In this document: one piece after another, positions 1 to 11,206 of the stretch
How positions within the stretch are numbered: the first letter of the stretch is position 1
Layout: each line of letters opens with the position of its first letter
Assembly: GCA_037447655.1 (NCBI GenBank)
Contig: JBBHKE010002488.1
Span: 131,536 to 195,535, forward strand
Origin: Zygnema cylindricum
Taxonomy: Eukaryota > Streptophyta > Zygnematophyceae > Zygnematales > Zygnemataceae
Direction: 5' to 3'
DNA length: 64,000 bases
Notes under the pieces: generated by a model
Database searches by the model: none
The model's input: only the letters and a program-made list of their open reading frames with translations
Told to the model about the DNA's origin: nothing
Translations under genes and position numbers: made by a program

Positions 1-976
1 TCACTTCTGCATGTCCACTAGAGATACTTACAACATTTTGTGCAGAGAAAAACAAGTAGTGTACACCATAAATCACTATCTTTGTTAAGAAATACATAGC
101 GCGGGATTTATCTAAGTGTTTCTAATTCTAATTTATGTTTGAAAGACATGGAAGCAACCGCTTACAAAATTGGCGTTAAGAAACAAATAACTAGAATTAT
201 TAATGCTGTTTTATGTTTAGGGCCAGCGAATTAGTGTTATTAGCGCTGATAGCGATTCAAGTGTAGCATAGAAAAGGCACACAACCAACTGTAATTAGCC
301 TGGACTACAGCTACTTTAAACCATTTTTTGACAACAACACATGATTTGTGATGGACCACGATAATCAGCCTACACTACACATTAGAGTATAAAGTGTTAG
401 CACATTAATTTCCCAGTACACTTCACATTCACATCTATTCGAGTAAAAGAAAAAAAAAATCTCCGCATGACTAAATAAGAAAAAGCAACAGGAAAGAGCC
501 ATTATAGCAAAGACTTCAAATATTCAAAATAAAGACAACCCCCATTGAACCTCCTGCAAATGAGGAAATAGACTATGTTCCCACATGATTTAGTACAGGT
601 TACTGAATTAGAACCTATTACAACTAGGTGTAGATGAGAAAATTACTCCAGATTTCAGGTTATTATGAACGAGTTATTTCTAGCGCATAACTATAGTATG
701 AATTATATACTACAGACTGAAACTACCAAAGGTCAAAATGAATAAATGATTAATTACAAGCAATGTATCCTACTTGCTTCTTTCATTCAAACTGTATGTC
801 GACTTCCCGTAACACTGCTTCTTTACATACCGTGGCTCCTTAACGGTTAAAGACTCTCAAAAACCCTTCAACAAAATCCTAAAACAAACTTAAAAAACGC
901 GAATCCTAGAAAAAAACCCTAAACAACCATAAAAAAAGTCGCGTCTGTAACACATCAAGGCAGGAGCACAATTCAC
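1..976. other. DVR intron 2 or unassigned AT-rich DNA
   Basis: This stretch lies downstream (minus strand) of the second DVR coding exon. I searched its minus strand for the next expected DVR exon, whose family sequence begins with a D-S-W motif soon after the TGG-rich exon-2 end, and did not find it. The rest of the gene is therefore probably outside the window, and this is probably intron 2. No other convincing coding sequence is seen. Confidence 0.5.
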
Positions 977-2376
977 CTTTTTGCCGCCTGTACGGCTGGC
1001 GAGGCAAGAAACCACAACATCCACTTTGGTATCTCCTAGGACAGAGTTGAGAGACTCCAAACTTGTGACATCTCCAAAACGGACGTCTCCACCTTCAAAC
1101 TCAGCCCGTGTCTTTTCCATATCCCCCTTGCCTCCAATTCCACTCTTTTCCCTTGCAACTGAACTCCAACAGACACCAAAGTTTAAAAAAAATAATAATA
1201 ATGTGCATTAGGATTCCCAAACTGTCTAGTAAACAAATCTTTGGGGGGCATCCATCACATGATGCTACACCGCGAATCGTTATCAGCGTCAATGGATTTT
1301 CTTCCACGTAAAACATCTTTCCTCTGTGCACACTTGTCGCATTATTAATCCAACGGTGCAACAGAAAGATAAGTATCTTGCCTTCCAAACAGCGGTCTTC
1401 AAACAGCAATTGGACAAGTGTGCAAGGCGAAAATATGACTAAGGTGGCAAAAAAAACATTGAAGCTAATAGCAATTCACGGTGTAGTTGAAAAGCACCAA
1501 CATAAAGAATGAACGCTGGAAAACGCGGTTTTACGATACACCTAACGAATAGTGAAACCCTTGAAACAATAAATTTTTAAAATGGAAATGGTGAAACACG
1601 CATTACTAATTTATGATTCACAAAAATGGTGCATACTTGTTGGAAATGGTTTAAACTGAGGTTTCATTTTATTTTTTTCCCCTAGGAGATGAGTGGTCAA
1701 CACATGGAAACCTAAAAATGCTAAAATATGTTAACTGTGTTTAATTGCCTATTTTGAACGTTGTCTGTCCTTTGAGGCCTTGATTCCTCGTTGAATTGGA
1801 ATATATACGTTTGATAAGACATTTTCATTAAGTGTACTAAATTTTCCTTGAAAGCAAAATTTTACCAGTTGCTTACATTGTACTTGTTACAGAATTTGCC
1901 ATTTCTATGAATTGAGAATTTCTTTCCACGTCCCTAATTCTTGCTGAACACATATCAAATACAACTAAAAAATGCCAATATTAACAAGAAGAAGGACATT
2001 AAATTTTACTGTAGGTTTCTAAGATAAATGTTGCAGAAAACTCACCAGGAATGACATTATATCCCTTTTGAATCAGTGCTTTCGTTACAAACTTTCCAAT
2101 ATATCCAGTTGAACCGACAACCACTACGTTGACATCTTCCGGATTCTTGCCTTCAAATTTAAAAGAAACTGCGGAAGAATCCACAGAGCTGACAGCTGCA
2201 CATCCGGTCAGCCTTTTCTTTTCACATCGCTTTTTTTCCGGGACACGTGTAAGAGCGAGACGCACGTGTGATCTAAAAAAAGAGCTCCGCACAGCCATTC
2301 GAGAGCCATCGGATGTGCCAAGAAAGGCTGAAGGAGCGAGCGAGCAGGAGCAAGGGTTGGCAAGAATGGCGGCCAT
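977..2376 (-). CDS. DVR: Divinyl chlorophyllide a 8-vinyl-reductase, chloroplastic (partial; two exons in window)
   Basis: DVR reduces the 8-vinyl group of divinyl (proto)chlorophyllide with NADPH in chlorophyll synthesis, in the chloroplast. Exon 1 is 2046-2376 (donor GTGAGT) and exon 2 is 977-1158 (acceptor TTCAG, donor GTGAAT). The join in phase 1 restores the reading frame. Exon 1 gives about 80 residues of Ser/Arg/Ala-rich sequence typical of a plastid transit peptide. It is followed by the Rossmann NAD(P)-binding strand and loop V-V-V-G-S-T-G-Y-I-G-K-F and then K-G-Y-N-V-I-P. Exon 2 continues V-A-R-E-K-S-G-I-G-G and ends V-V-V-S-C-L-A-S-R-T-G-G, the hallmark DVR segment. I chose the ATG at 2374-2376; upstream in-frame codons offer no earlier ATG. 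Intron 1 (1159-2045) contains a MITE. The C-terminal part lies outside the window. The Arabidopsis gene is intronless as far as I recall, so the intron here is a lineage difference. Confidence 0.9.
1266..1485. mobile_element. Foldback MITE, group I, in DVR intron 1
   Basis: It begins TACACCGCGAATCGTTATC and ends GCAATTCACGGTGTA, so its termini are inverted repeats. If the outer TA is the target duplication, the element itself is CACCG...CGGTG. Inside are the family landmarks: a CTGTGCACACTTGTC-like segment and, inverted further on, GACAAGTGTGCAAGG. About 220 bp, non-coding. Confidence 0.75.
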
Positions 2377-2561
2377 GGCTGCCAAAGAAAGGAGATGGGA
2401 GAGACTATGCTTCCTTTTGATTCATCATTCATTTCCACAACGTTTCGTTTTTGGTCCTTTTGGATCATACCGTACGATAAACTGCGTATCCGTACGGCAC
2501 ACCGTGCATTGTTATTGGCCCAAAACAACTAATTAAAGGATAAATGTTCTCCACGTACAGG

Positions 2562-2784
2562 TACACCGCTAATCGTTATTAGTGTTAAAGGTTTTTTCGC
2601 CACTTAAAATATTTTTTCTCCGTGCACACTTTTCGGGTTGTCAATCGGAGACCGCCAATAGGAAGGCGAGAATATCGCCCTTCCAATAGAAATCATCGGA
2701 TTGACAATCCGACAAGTGTGCACGGAGAAAATATGTTTTTAAGTGGAGGAAAAAACTTTAACACTAATAACGATACACGGTGTA
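2562..2784. mobile_element. Foldback MITE, group I, upstream of DVR
   Basis: The terminal inverted repeats run about 28 bp: ACACCGCTAATCGTTATTAG at the left and the complement of TAACACTAATAACGATACAC at the right. Internal arms (GTGCACAC...GTGTGCAC) continue the foldback, so nearly the whole 223 bp can pair with itself. It lies about 185 bp upstream of the DVR start codon. Confidence 0.8.
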
Positions 2785-2851
2785 GCACGTAATTTGCATA
2801 CAATATTGAAATCTTACCATTGCAGCCGCATGAAACTGCAGCAGAGTACAG

Positions 2852-3071
2852 TACACCGCCAATCGCTATTAGCGTAGAAGTTTCTTTAGAGTATACGAAT
2901 AATTACAGTGGTGTACGCTAATTAAGAATTTGAAAATTTTGAAAGAAATCGTCTACTCTAATTAGAAATTAGGGTTTTTTTTAATAGTATGGATAATTCT
3001 ATTTGAGAATATAAAAAAAAAAAAGCGGGACGGAATTAGCGTACACTACGCTAATAGCGATTGGCGGTGTA
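2852..3071. mobile_element. Foldback MITE, group II
   Basis: It has a perfect 25-bp inverted terminus (TACACCGCCAATCGCTATTA plus GCGTA, mirrored at 3047-3071). The ends are related to the group I MITEs, but the AT-rich interior is different, with TCTAATTAG motifs. The flanks carry GTACAG/CAGTAC repeats. Confidence 0.75.
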
Positions 3072-3759
3072 CAGTACGTACTGTACTGTAATATCGCACG
3101 AAATATTCGCACGCATAAACTACCCATAGTAGAATATCGACTTGAATATATTAATTATTGAAGGCGGGAGCTACAGTATTTGACTATTTTCACTGTGTAT
3201 GTTTCTATTTCAGCGTTATGTACCATTATTAATTTAATACGTTATTTTGTACATAACCGTACTTCAAAGTACAAGAGACGTAAACTTAAAAAACATAGGA
3301 AATGGCAAAATGGTGTGTTCGTACGTAAAATGGTGTGTAGAGTTAACGGTACGAAGAACAAAAACGACGAAACTTCCAAGATTCTTTGAGCTATTTGTCG
3401 GTGTGGACCCGAGGTATGAATCTAAACTGTCACGGATTCGTATGTGACAGCTTGCCGGACCATGGCGTTTTATTCGCCAATCGTATTTCATCACTATCTA
3501 ACGGCTCTGGTATCCTTGACACCTGTTCGCCAAAATTTTGCGACTACAAAAATTCCAAAATGCTTTTTGCTAGATTCTTGATAAATATGTACTTTTATGC
3601 TCCGTACCGTTGAGGCTACGTAACAAACACCGATAATTTTTAGTGTTGTTTTGACTTTTTACCCCTTGTACTTTGGAGTACGGAAGCTTAAGAAAGTTTT
3701 GAATGTAAGGTTAAAGAAGCGGAAATAGAAACGAATTTAAGGCGAAAATAGCTCCAGCC
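3072..3759. other. AT-rich intergenic DNA, no recognised feature
   Basis: I see only short open frames without recognisable protein motifs and no repeat structure beyond a few GTAC-rich words. Confidence 0.4.
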
Positions 3760-3762
3760 TTA

Positions 3763-5218
3763 GGGTGCGTCTCCATGTATTTGAAACTTAGAGAATTTTC
3801 TTTGTTTTTTAGCGCAGATCCGGCGGACCCGGATTTCGGGTGTCCCTATGTGTACCAAACGAAGTTGTCACTTAAGGGCGTGACGATTGTATACGTCGCT
3901 TGTGACGTCGCATGACTTTTCGTGACATTGTAGACGTACCGCCATCCAGCCTGTGCCATTTCACGGTTGAAGAAGATCCGATTTGCCTTTGCGTCTCTTG
4001 TCCGCTCGACGTGAAATGGCATCGGATCTTGAGACCCCTGGCGAAATAAAATCCGTACCAGGCGCAAACGGACAAAACCAAACAAATTGTGTACTTTGCT
4101 TTGTCGTACCTGAAAGAAACGGACAAAACATAGCGGATCGTGCACTTTTCGTCGTCGCTTGAATTCTTTTGAAATTTCTTGAATTTTTTTTACACGTGCG
4201 ATTACGTGATTCTATTTGTTTTTCGAAAATTATTTGTTTTAAAACACATCTTCCCTTTATTTTAAAGAAAAGTTTGAAGATGACGTTTTTTGGCGTGGCC
4301 GTGGGTCGAAGAACACAAAACGACAACATGTAGTACATCTTAAATTCGATGATGACGCAAAATGTACTTCTCATTTTTCTATTTTTTTGTACGGTTGAAA
4401 CTTACGCGGTACGGCTCTAAGTTTTACAGGAAAACGACAGTAAAAAAACCCTTACTTTGAAACTTAGAGAAAAAACTTTGTTTTTTAACGCAGATCCGGC
4501 GGACCCGGATTTCGGGTGTCCCTATGTGCAACAACGACATAGTTACTTAAGAGTGTGACGATTGTATACGCTGACAATGCCCGTGACGGCTGTCAACGTC
4601 TACAATCTGTGATTACGCACGCTATTTTTTGTAGCAGGTTGTGACGTCGCATGAGTTTTCGTGACATTGTAGACGTACCGCCATCCAGCATGTGCCGTTT
4701 CACGGTTGAGGAAGATGCACTTTGCCCTTTGCGTCTCTTGTCCGCTCGACGTGAAATGGCATCAGATCTTGAGACCCCTGGCGAAATAAAATCCGTACCA
4801 GGCGCAAACGGACAAAACCAAACAAATTGTGTACTTTGCTTTGTCGTACCTGAACGCAAACGGACAAAACATAGTGGATCGTGCACTTTTCGTCGTCGCT
4901 TGAATTCTTTTGAAATTTTTTGGAAATTTCTAACACGTGCGACTACGTGTTTTTATTTGTTTTTCGAAAAATCTTTGTTTTAAAACACATCTTCCCTGTG
5001 TTTTAAAGAAAAGTTTGAAGATGACGTTTTTTGGCGTGGCCGTGGGTCGAAGAACACAAAACGACAATATGTAGTACATCTTAAATTCGATGATGACGCA
5101 AAATGTACTTCTCATTTTTTCTTTTTTTCTGTACGGTTGAAACTTACGCGGTACGGCTCTAAGTTTTACAGGAAAACGACAGAAAAAAACCCTTACTTAG
5201 GCACATGGAGACGCACCC
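3763..5218. mobile_element. PIF/Harbinger-like non-autonomous TIR element with internal tandem duplication
   Basis: The left end GGGTGCGTCTCCATGT (3763-3778) is repeated inverted at the right end (5203-5218). Both sides are flanked by TTA (3760-3762 and 5219-5221), the 3-bp target duplication typical of PIF/Harbinger. Inside, a unit of about 0.7 kb occurs twice in tandem (about 3780-4455 and 4456-5198). Both copies carry AGATCCGGCGGACCCGGATT near their start and GGCGCAAACGGACAAAACCA later. Copy 1 lacks about 80 bp present in copy 2. No transposase is encoded. Confidence 0.7.
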
Positions 5219-5229
5219 TTATTAAATCA

Positions 5230-5465
5230 GCTTTTCTGCTTTTCCCCGTGCATACGTGTGCTTTTCCCATTTGAAGATCGGCTATCCGGAAGGTATCGCA
5301 ACCGTCGGATTAGAAACGTTATGCGACAAGTGTGCACGGAGAGAAGTTAATTACAGTACACCGCCAATCGCTATTAGCGTTGTGTACGCTACGGAGAGAA
5401 GTTAATTACAGTACTGTAGCTAAAAAATCACTTCACGCTTAATAACGATACATGGTGTACAGTAT
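5230..5465. mobile_element. Decayed group I MITE interrupted by a group II MITE scar
   Basis: The segment has the right-arm landmarks of a group I MITE (GTGTGCACGGAGAGAAG) and ends ATAACGATACATGGTGTA. At 5336-5358 and 5391-5413 the 23-bp word beginning ACGGAGAGAAGTTAATTACA is duplicated directly. Between the two copies are 32 bp that begin like a group II MITE end (CACCGCCAATCGCTATTAGC). See the finding on this scar. Confidence 0.5.
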
Positions 5466-5539
5466 GCAACATTTCAGATTTGAAATTTCCGTTAATGCGC
5501 GGACGCCGCACGAAATATTTGCACGTTTGGGGGAAAACA

Positions 5540-5738
5540 TTAACAATATTTTTGCCACTTAAAACATTTTTTCCTCCGTACACACTTGTCCGATATTCAA
5601 TTTGAAACCGCCAATCGGAAGCTAAAAATTTTACCTTCCAATCGTAACCGTCGGATCCACAATCCGACAAGTGTGTACGGAGAAAATATGTTTTAAGTGG
5701 CAAAAAAACCATTAACCCTAATAACGATTCACGGTGTA
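5540..5738. mobile_element. Foldback MITE, group I, 5' end missing
   Basis: It contains both internal arms (TCCGTACACACTTGTCCGAT and GACAAGTGTGTACGGAG) and the right terminus ending TAACGATTCACGGTGTA. The left terminal repeat is not recognisable. Confidence 0.6.
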
Positions 5739-5756
5739 CAGTACAGTACTGTACAG

Positions 5757-6261
5757 TACACCGCGAATCGTAATTAGAGTAAATTACTCTAATTCGGTTG
5801 CTCGAAATTTCGACTCTATCACATGAAATAGAGTAAATGATTCTAATTTTTTCATTATTCTATTTAAGGTAAAGTTTAATTAGCGTTTTTAATTCTAATA
5901 TAGGTTCGTTTTAAATAGTGTGGAGTACGGATGACCTCCAACCGTGCAAAATTGTACTTTATTAAGTAAAAAAGTACAAATAATGATTTAATACAGGCCG
6001 TTATCATGTAACTGCGTTTTAACAAACCACGTAGTGCAAACGTCATAGTGACTATAAACTGTACGTTTTGCCAAATTCTGTACGAATACCTTATTTACAG
6101 TGTAGGATATTAGCGTGCCAAATTAGAGTACTTAAATAAATTAGAGTAAACTTCATAGTTGAAACAGCTCTATCACATAAATTAGCGTTAATTACTATAA
6201 TTTTTTTTTTTAGTTTTTGTACTCTAATTTTTTCATTACTCTAATTACGATTCGCGGTGTA
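5757..6261. mobile_element. Long group II foldback MITE
   Basis: The perfect inverted termini begin TACACCGCGAATCGTAATTA and extend through GAGTAA. The outer flanks CTGTACAG are also inverted. The interior, about 450 bp, is AT-rich and non-coding. It ends about 95 bp upstream of the SAM50 start codon, so it may lie in that gene's promoter or 5' UTR. Confidence 0.75.
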
Positions 6262-6355
6262 CTGTACTGTACAGTATTGTAACTTAGTATTGTAACTTTA
6301 AAAATACAGTAAACCTAATCGATTGGAGATACTGTTGCTGCTGCAGCTCTTAGCC

Positions 6356-9300
6356 ATGGCTCTCGAGGAGCGTGAGGACGAAGTGACACGTGGCAGGTCC
6401 GTGGAACAAGACGAGCCTCAAATGACGGTCGTATTCGGTGAGGTCGAAGAAGACAAAGAGAGCGAGACAGATGCTGAGACCTCTGCGGATGATGCTGAGT
6501 CATTAATTGACGCAATAAAAGACAAACCTTGCCACATCCATGATGTTGTTATTAGAGGAAACAAAAGGACGAGGGAATATGTGATCTTGCATCAATTGGA
6601 AGCTGCAAAAAATGCTAAAACGTTTGTGGAGCTCGCCGAAGGACTGGACGAAGCTCGCAATGGTTTAATGTCGTTGGGAATATTTGAGAATGTGGAGATT
6701 GAGGCGGATGAGGGACCGTCTCACCTTCCTGAAACTGCAAACATCTACGTGACAGTGAAGGAGAATGCAGGGGCAGCAGCGACACTGGGAACATATTTCC
6801 AGGTTAGGGTTATTTTTCTGTTGGAACTGAACTAGGTCAAATGAGCTTGATATTTGTTCAGTTGAAGTTGATGGATTTTACTGCATATTTCTTTTCGAAC
6901 AAGTTTGTAAGATCAACCTTTGTCTTTCTTTTTTTTTTTTTTTTTTGGAACTGCTGCACTGTTTTGATGGCACTATTTCTCTTCTTTGTTTTGTTTTTCT
7001 GTTTTTTTTCTTCTTTGTTTTTCTGCTTTTTTTGTCCTTTTTTAAGGTTTGGTCCATTCTGAAGTATGTCGCATTGTCGACTTCTGTCATCATATTTTAT
7101 GTTTTTTAATGTATTATTATTATCATTATTATTAGTGATAATTGTAGTTATATTATTTTAAATAGCAATGTAACTTGTCCAAAGTGCTTAGAGGTCGCCG
7201 GTGATTTCTGGCGATCAATGTGTGTTTTTTCATCACTATTGTGCCTTTAATGCCCAACTTGTACTGATTATTTACAAGTGGAAACTCTCAAAACATCAAT
7301 ATCCCCAAAACAATGCAGGTTAGCCGTAAAAATTCTTAAAATTCTTAAAGATACCACGACAACCATTAACGAGTTTGCAATTTCCTTGAAAGCAGTGTCA
7401 TTTAGTAGGGGTTTGTTGATAAAAATATCCGCACCGTGCTCTTTCCTTACAGTGCCTACCGCTGTTAGTGTTAGCATTTTCTCGGCACTCAAATTACCTT
7501 TTCTCTTCATGTAGTTTTCTGGTTTAATGTTGACATCACTATCAAAAGGTAAGACCATTATCTTTCGATTGGTTGCTTCAGAAAGAAAACGAATAGTTGA
7601 ACATAACGCTACAAACCTTTAAAGTGCTCGAAAAATGAGTTACAGTACTAGCGATGGGCTATGTAGCCTTCAAAAACACCCTTTTAGAAATGATGCATGC
7701 TTTTCCGTTTCCTTCTGACAATGTAGAACAGCTCAGTACAAGTGAGAGGTGGCTGAGTAAGGCATGACTTATATGGCGGTGAACTACACAGTATATCGCT
7801 ATTAGCGTTAATGTTTTTTCCGGCCTTTAAACTCATTTTAACTGTACACGCGAGTTGAATTATGAATCCGACAGTCTCTAAATGAAAATCGGACATTTGT
7901 GCACAGAAAGAAGTTGATTTTAGTGGCAAAAAAAGCTGTAATCTCACAGCAATACATGGTGTAATACGTATAGCATAACTTGTTGGTCTACCTAGCCATA
8001 CCTCATATGTATTTGAAAAAAGCATGTTTCACTCGACCACATCTCCCAGGAAGTAGGACGTAGGTGGAGACATGTTATACAAATTTTTATTTGTTTGATA
8101 AGTCCAATGTGAGTCACTTGTACGGCTCACAAAAACCAATATGCAAACAAAAGCCATAATCAAATGCGACATATTTGGGCGTCATTTTCTGAAGTAATTC
8201 TATATGTCTTTTAGGCGCCCACATGGCATGTTACGATTGGAACGTATTGAAGGTATGAACGAATATTTATGTGACTGGGATGTTGCTACGGTTTACCTGA
8301 TTATTGGTAATTCAGTGAATATACGTTGCTACTACGTTCGTTATGGATTTGGAGATGTTGGAATTTAATGCTTGATTGGATAAAAATATGCTGTAGGTAT
8401 GTGAAAAAATACATATTTCAGGTTCCTTTTTAATGGTGTGAGTATGGTAAGACTAGCATCTCCTGGGAAGACAAGGGGAAAATTGAGGTGTACAAGTTTT
8501 TATGTTGACTTGGTGAAGTTGACTTTATTTGAAATGGTTGGTCACCTACATTGCATTTCTGATGGCTGATGGGCCTACATTCTATTCATTTCATTTATTC
8601 CCTCCCTCGCCCTTCCCCCTTTCTCCCTCTCTTTCCCTCTTTCTCTCTTCTTCTCTTCCTCTCTCCCTCTCACCGTCTCCCTGTATCCCTCTCTCCCTCT
8701 CTCCGCTTCCTCGCTCCCCCTCTCTTGCTCTCCCCCTCCTCTCCATCTCCGCTCCCTCCCCTTTTTCTCTCACTTTTCCTCCTCTCCCTTCGCACTCTCT
8801 CCCTCTCCGTTCTCTTCTCTTATCAATCAGCTTCCTTTCACGATATTTGCAGATAGTTGATTCAAGCTCGTTTTTTTTATTTTACAGGGACATGAGCAGA
8901 CGGTGGAGGCACAAGGTGCTTTAAAAAACAAATTGGGACATGGGGAAACTGTTGAAGCCCAACTCGCCTATGGTCAGGAAAGCAGTAGCAACTTCTCTCT
9001 CGGTCTCCATTGGCCTCATGTCAGAGGCAGTCGTGGTCACGTACGAAAGAGATTCGAGTATCTATGGCGGTGCTGGAAACGTCATTCTTCTCATACTCAA
9101 GGAATGCGAGGTTTTTCCATCGAATACGGTTATGGACCTCACAGTCTCGTATATGACCTCGCCTGGCGCCATAATAAAGATTCTCCTGGGTCCTCTCCTG
9201 CAATTCGAAGAATGTTGGGACATTCGTTGCTCTCTGGACTTCGTTATTCGTATAATTTGGAGCGAAGAGACTCAGCCGTGAGACCCACAAGAGGATACGC

Positions 9301-11206
9301 CCTTTCAGCCAGTACACAGGTCGCAGGATTGGGGCCTGACTCTCTGTTTGTCCGGTTTGTAAAACAGGTGAGAAAGAGAAAATAATTGAGGTTTGGAGTT
9401 CATTGCAGCAATTCTAAGTAAACAACTCTTGGTTCAGAAGATCAAGTGATAGATAGGGGGAGGATGAATTCCTATCACTCTGGCCGGTTTGTAACTGCGT
9501 ATCTTCATTATCAGCTTGAGAACAACTTGATCTATAACCAATAAGTTTTGAATTATTCCAAAACAAAATTCGTTGAATTACTTCACCGAATTCAGTATTC
9601 TGAGCTCAGGATTCAGTTCATTTTTCTGAGTTTCGGAGAGTGAGTTCAAACTTCTGGCTTCAGGATTCGGGGGCCAGGATTTTGAGTTTAAAAAAAAGAA
9701 AAGAGTTCCATACTGCACGTTAGGAAATGCTTTAATTGAGTAAACAAGACTGCTTGGTGGAGGACCTCCAAATGACCAATTCCACTACACCGCTCATTGT
9801 TATTAGCGTTAAAGATTTCTTAGTGTTATTGCGAAATTAGAATTAATAATACTAGTTTAGTGCAAGGAGACGTGGCAGATTGTATTTTACGTCCTTAAAT
9901 AATGTTGTTAACTCTATTTCGTGATTTTTGGCCCAAAAAAGTCGCGACTGAATTAGTGTTATTAACACTAGTAATGATGAGCGGTGTAGTTGTGCATAAT
10001 TCGACCAATAAGATCCTGTTATTAACTGTAACTAGTTATTGAATGAAAAAAATCGATAATGTAGCAGCACACACAAATATTTGAAGTGGCATTCAATGCG
10101 AACTTCCTCTTTTTCCCACTTTCTTCCCGATACATAGAAAAACATTCGGGAAGTGTGACTTACAAGATTTGCGAAAATGGTTTGCAGGAGGTAGAGGCCA
10201 AAGCTGCGGTGCCTCTCGGGATTTTCAATGCGGCTTTAACTGGAAGCCTACAAGCTGGTCTCCTTCTCCCATGGTCCAGTAGAGGAAATTCCTCTCTCAT
10301 TAACGACCGTTTTTTTGTGGACGGTCCTCGTGCTTTGAGGGGATTCCGGAATCGGGGAATTGGACCAACAGATCTGCGTCCTGGAGAAGGTAAAGGACGA
10401 GATCGACTTGGAGGGGATATTATGTTATCTGCGACGGCCGGACTTTCTTTTGACCTTCCCAGTGAGATTTTAAGGAGATTAGGAGTGCACGGACACACCT
10501 TTGCCTGTGCGGCAAATCTTCTCCCTCTTTCCAGTGCTTCTAATATACGACAAGCACCGTTTGATTTTGCAAAGGATTTCCGTAGTAGTATGAGATACTC
10601 GGCAGGGCTCGGAATTGTCATCCCAACTATATTGGGTCGTTTAGAGGTAATTAATGTTTTTATCTCTTTTTTGCATGAGAATTGTGATTGCTTTCTTGAG
10701 AGGTGATTTTTTTCTTTTTTGGATGAGTAATTATTATTGGTTCGTTTAAGGTAATTGATTCCTTTTCTCTTAGTTGGATGAGAAGAATGGTCATTGGGTC
10801 GTATAGAGGAAGTATTTCTTATTGTTGGATGAGAAAAATCACCGTCTGTTCGTTTAGAGGTAATTGATTTTTCATCTCTTTTTTGGATCAGAAGAATCGT
10901 CATTCCGGCTCTTATTTCTTATCTCTTTTTCGATGAAAAGAATTGTCATTGGGTCGTTTAGAGGGTAATTGATTACTCATATCTTTTTGGATATGAAGTA
11001 TGTGTTGTTGCACAAGCTGGAAGTTTTACTGTGAAATGTGGAATGTTTGAATGATTTATTTTTATTCTTTTACAATTTATTCACTCATTCGGTGTTACTT
11101 TGAGTTCGATATGCAGGTCAATTACTGTTTTATTCTCCGGAAACAAGAGAATGATAGAACAGTCAAAAGGGGAATACAATTTGGTTTGAGTGTTCCAGCT
11201 CCATAA
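6356..11206 (+). CDS. SAM50: SAM50-type Omp85 outer-membrane beta-barrel assembly protein (mitochondrial sorting and assembly machinery)
   Basis: SAM50 inserts beta-barrel proteins into the mitochondrial outer membrane. Four exons are joined in phase 0: 6356-6802, 8888-9367, 10188-10646 and 11117-11206. They encode 491 residues, close to the length I recall for plant SAM50. The N-terminus is acidic (residues 1-55). A single POTRA domain follows (about 58-140, beginning I-H-D-V-V-I-R-G-N-K-R-T), then the barrel. Family signatures include R-R-M-L-G-H-S-L-L-S-G-L-R-Y, V-R-P-T-R-G-Y-A, the F-F-V-D-G-P-R-A-L-R-G-F-R-N-R-G-I-G-P segment (Omp85 loop 6 with its VRGF/RGF-like motif), G-V-H-G-H-T-F-A-C-A-A-N, and the final strand V-N-Y-C-F-I-L ending S-V-P-A-P. 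The ATG at 6356 is the first in frame with the POTRA. TOC75/OEP80 are the alternatives, but the single POTRA and the G-H-x-F-A-C-A-x-N segment favour SAM50. In exon 2, the residues just after S-L-G-L-H-W-P align poorly with the family. Introns 1 and 2 each hold a MITE. Confidence 0.88.
7785..7963. mobile_element. Decayed group I MITE in SAM50 intron 1
   Basis: It begins TACACAGTATATCGCTATTA and ends CAATACATGGTGTA. Internal landmarks GTGCACAGAAAGAAG and GTGGCAAAAAAAG match the family. The rest of intron 1 (6803-8887) is T-rich and contains a long pyrimidine tract but no other gene. Confidence 0.6.
8601..8822. repeat. C/T-rich simple repeat in SAM50 intron 1
   Basis: About 220 bp of almost uninterrupted pyrimidines (CCCTCTCT-like words). 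It lies about 65 bp upstream of the exon 2 acceptor, so it could serve as a very long polypyrimidine tract. Reading frames through it are artefacts of composition. Confidence 0.8.
9786..9988. mobile_element. Foldback MITE, group II-like, in SAM50 intron 2
   Basis: Termini TACACCGCTCATTGTTATTA and, inverted, AGTAATGATGAGCGGTGTA. The interior is short and AT-rich. Confidence 0.7.
10635..10985. repeat. Tandem repeat containing the exon 3 splice donor (SAM50 intron 3)
   Basis: The end of exon 3 and its donor (GGTCGTTTAGAG|GTAATT at 10635-10652) recur with a period of roughly 55 bp through intron 3. Copies lie near 10740, 10797, 10850 and 10953, each followed by a TTTTGGATGAGAAGAAT-like segment. 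The repeat thus began inside coding sequence. Confidence 0.75.

Noticed and set aside
2129-2536. Plus-strand frame opposite the DVR first exon
   Set aside because: It lies antisense to well-supported DVR coding sequence and shows no domain.
7268-7558. Possible small gene in SAM50 intron 1
   Set aside because: Frames on both strands are short, without motifs or splice context, and lie in AT-rich intron DNA.
8529-8924. Open reading frames rich in Leu/Ser/Pro on the plus strand
   Set aside because: They are translations of a C/T-rich tract inside SAM50 intron 1, open only because of composition.
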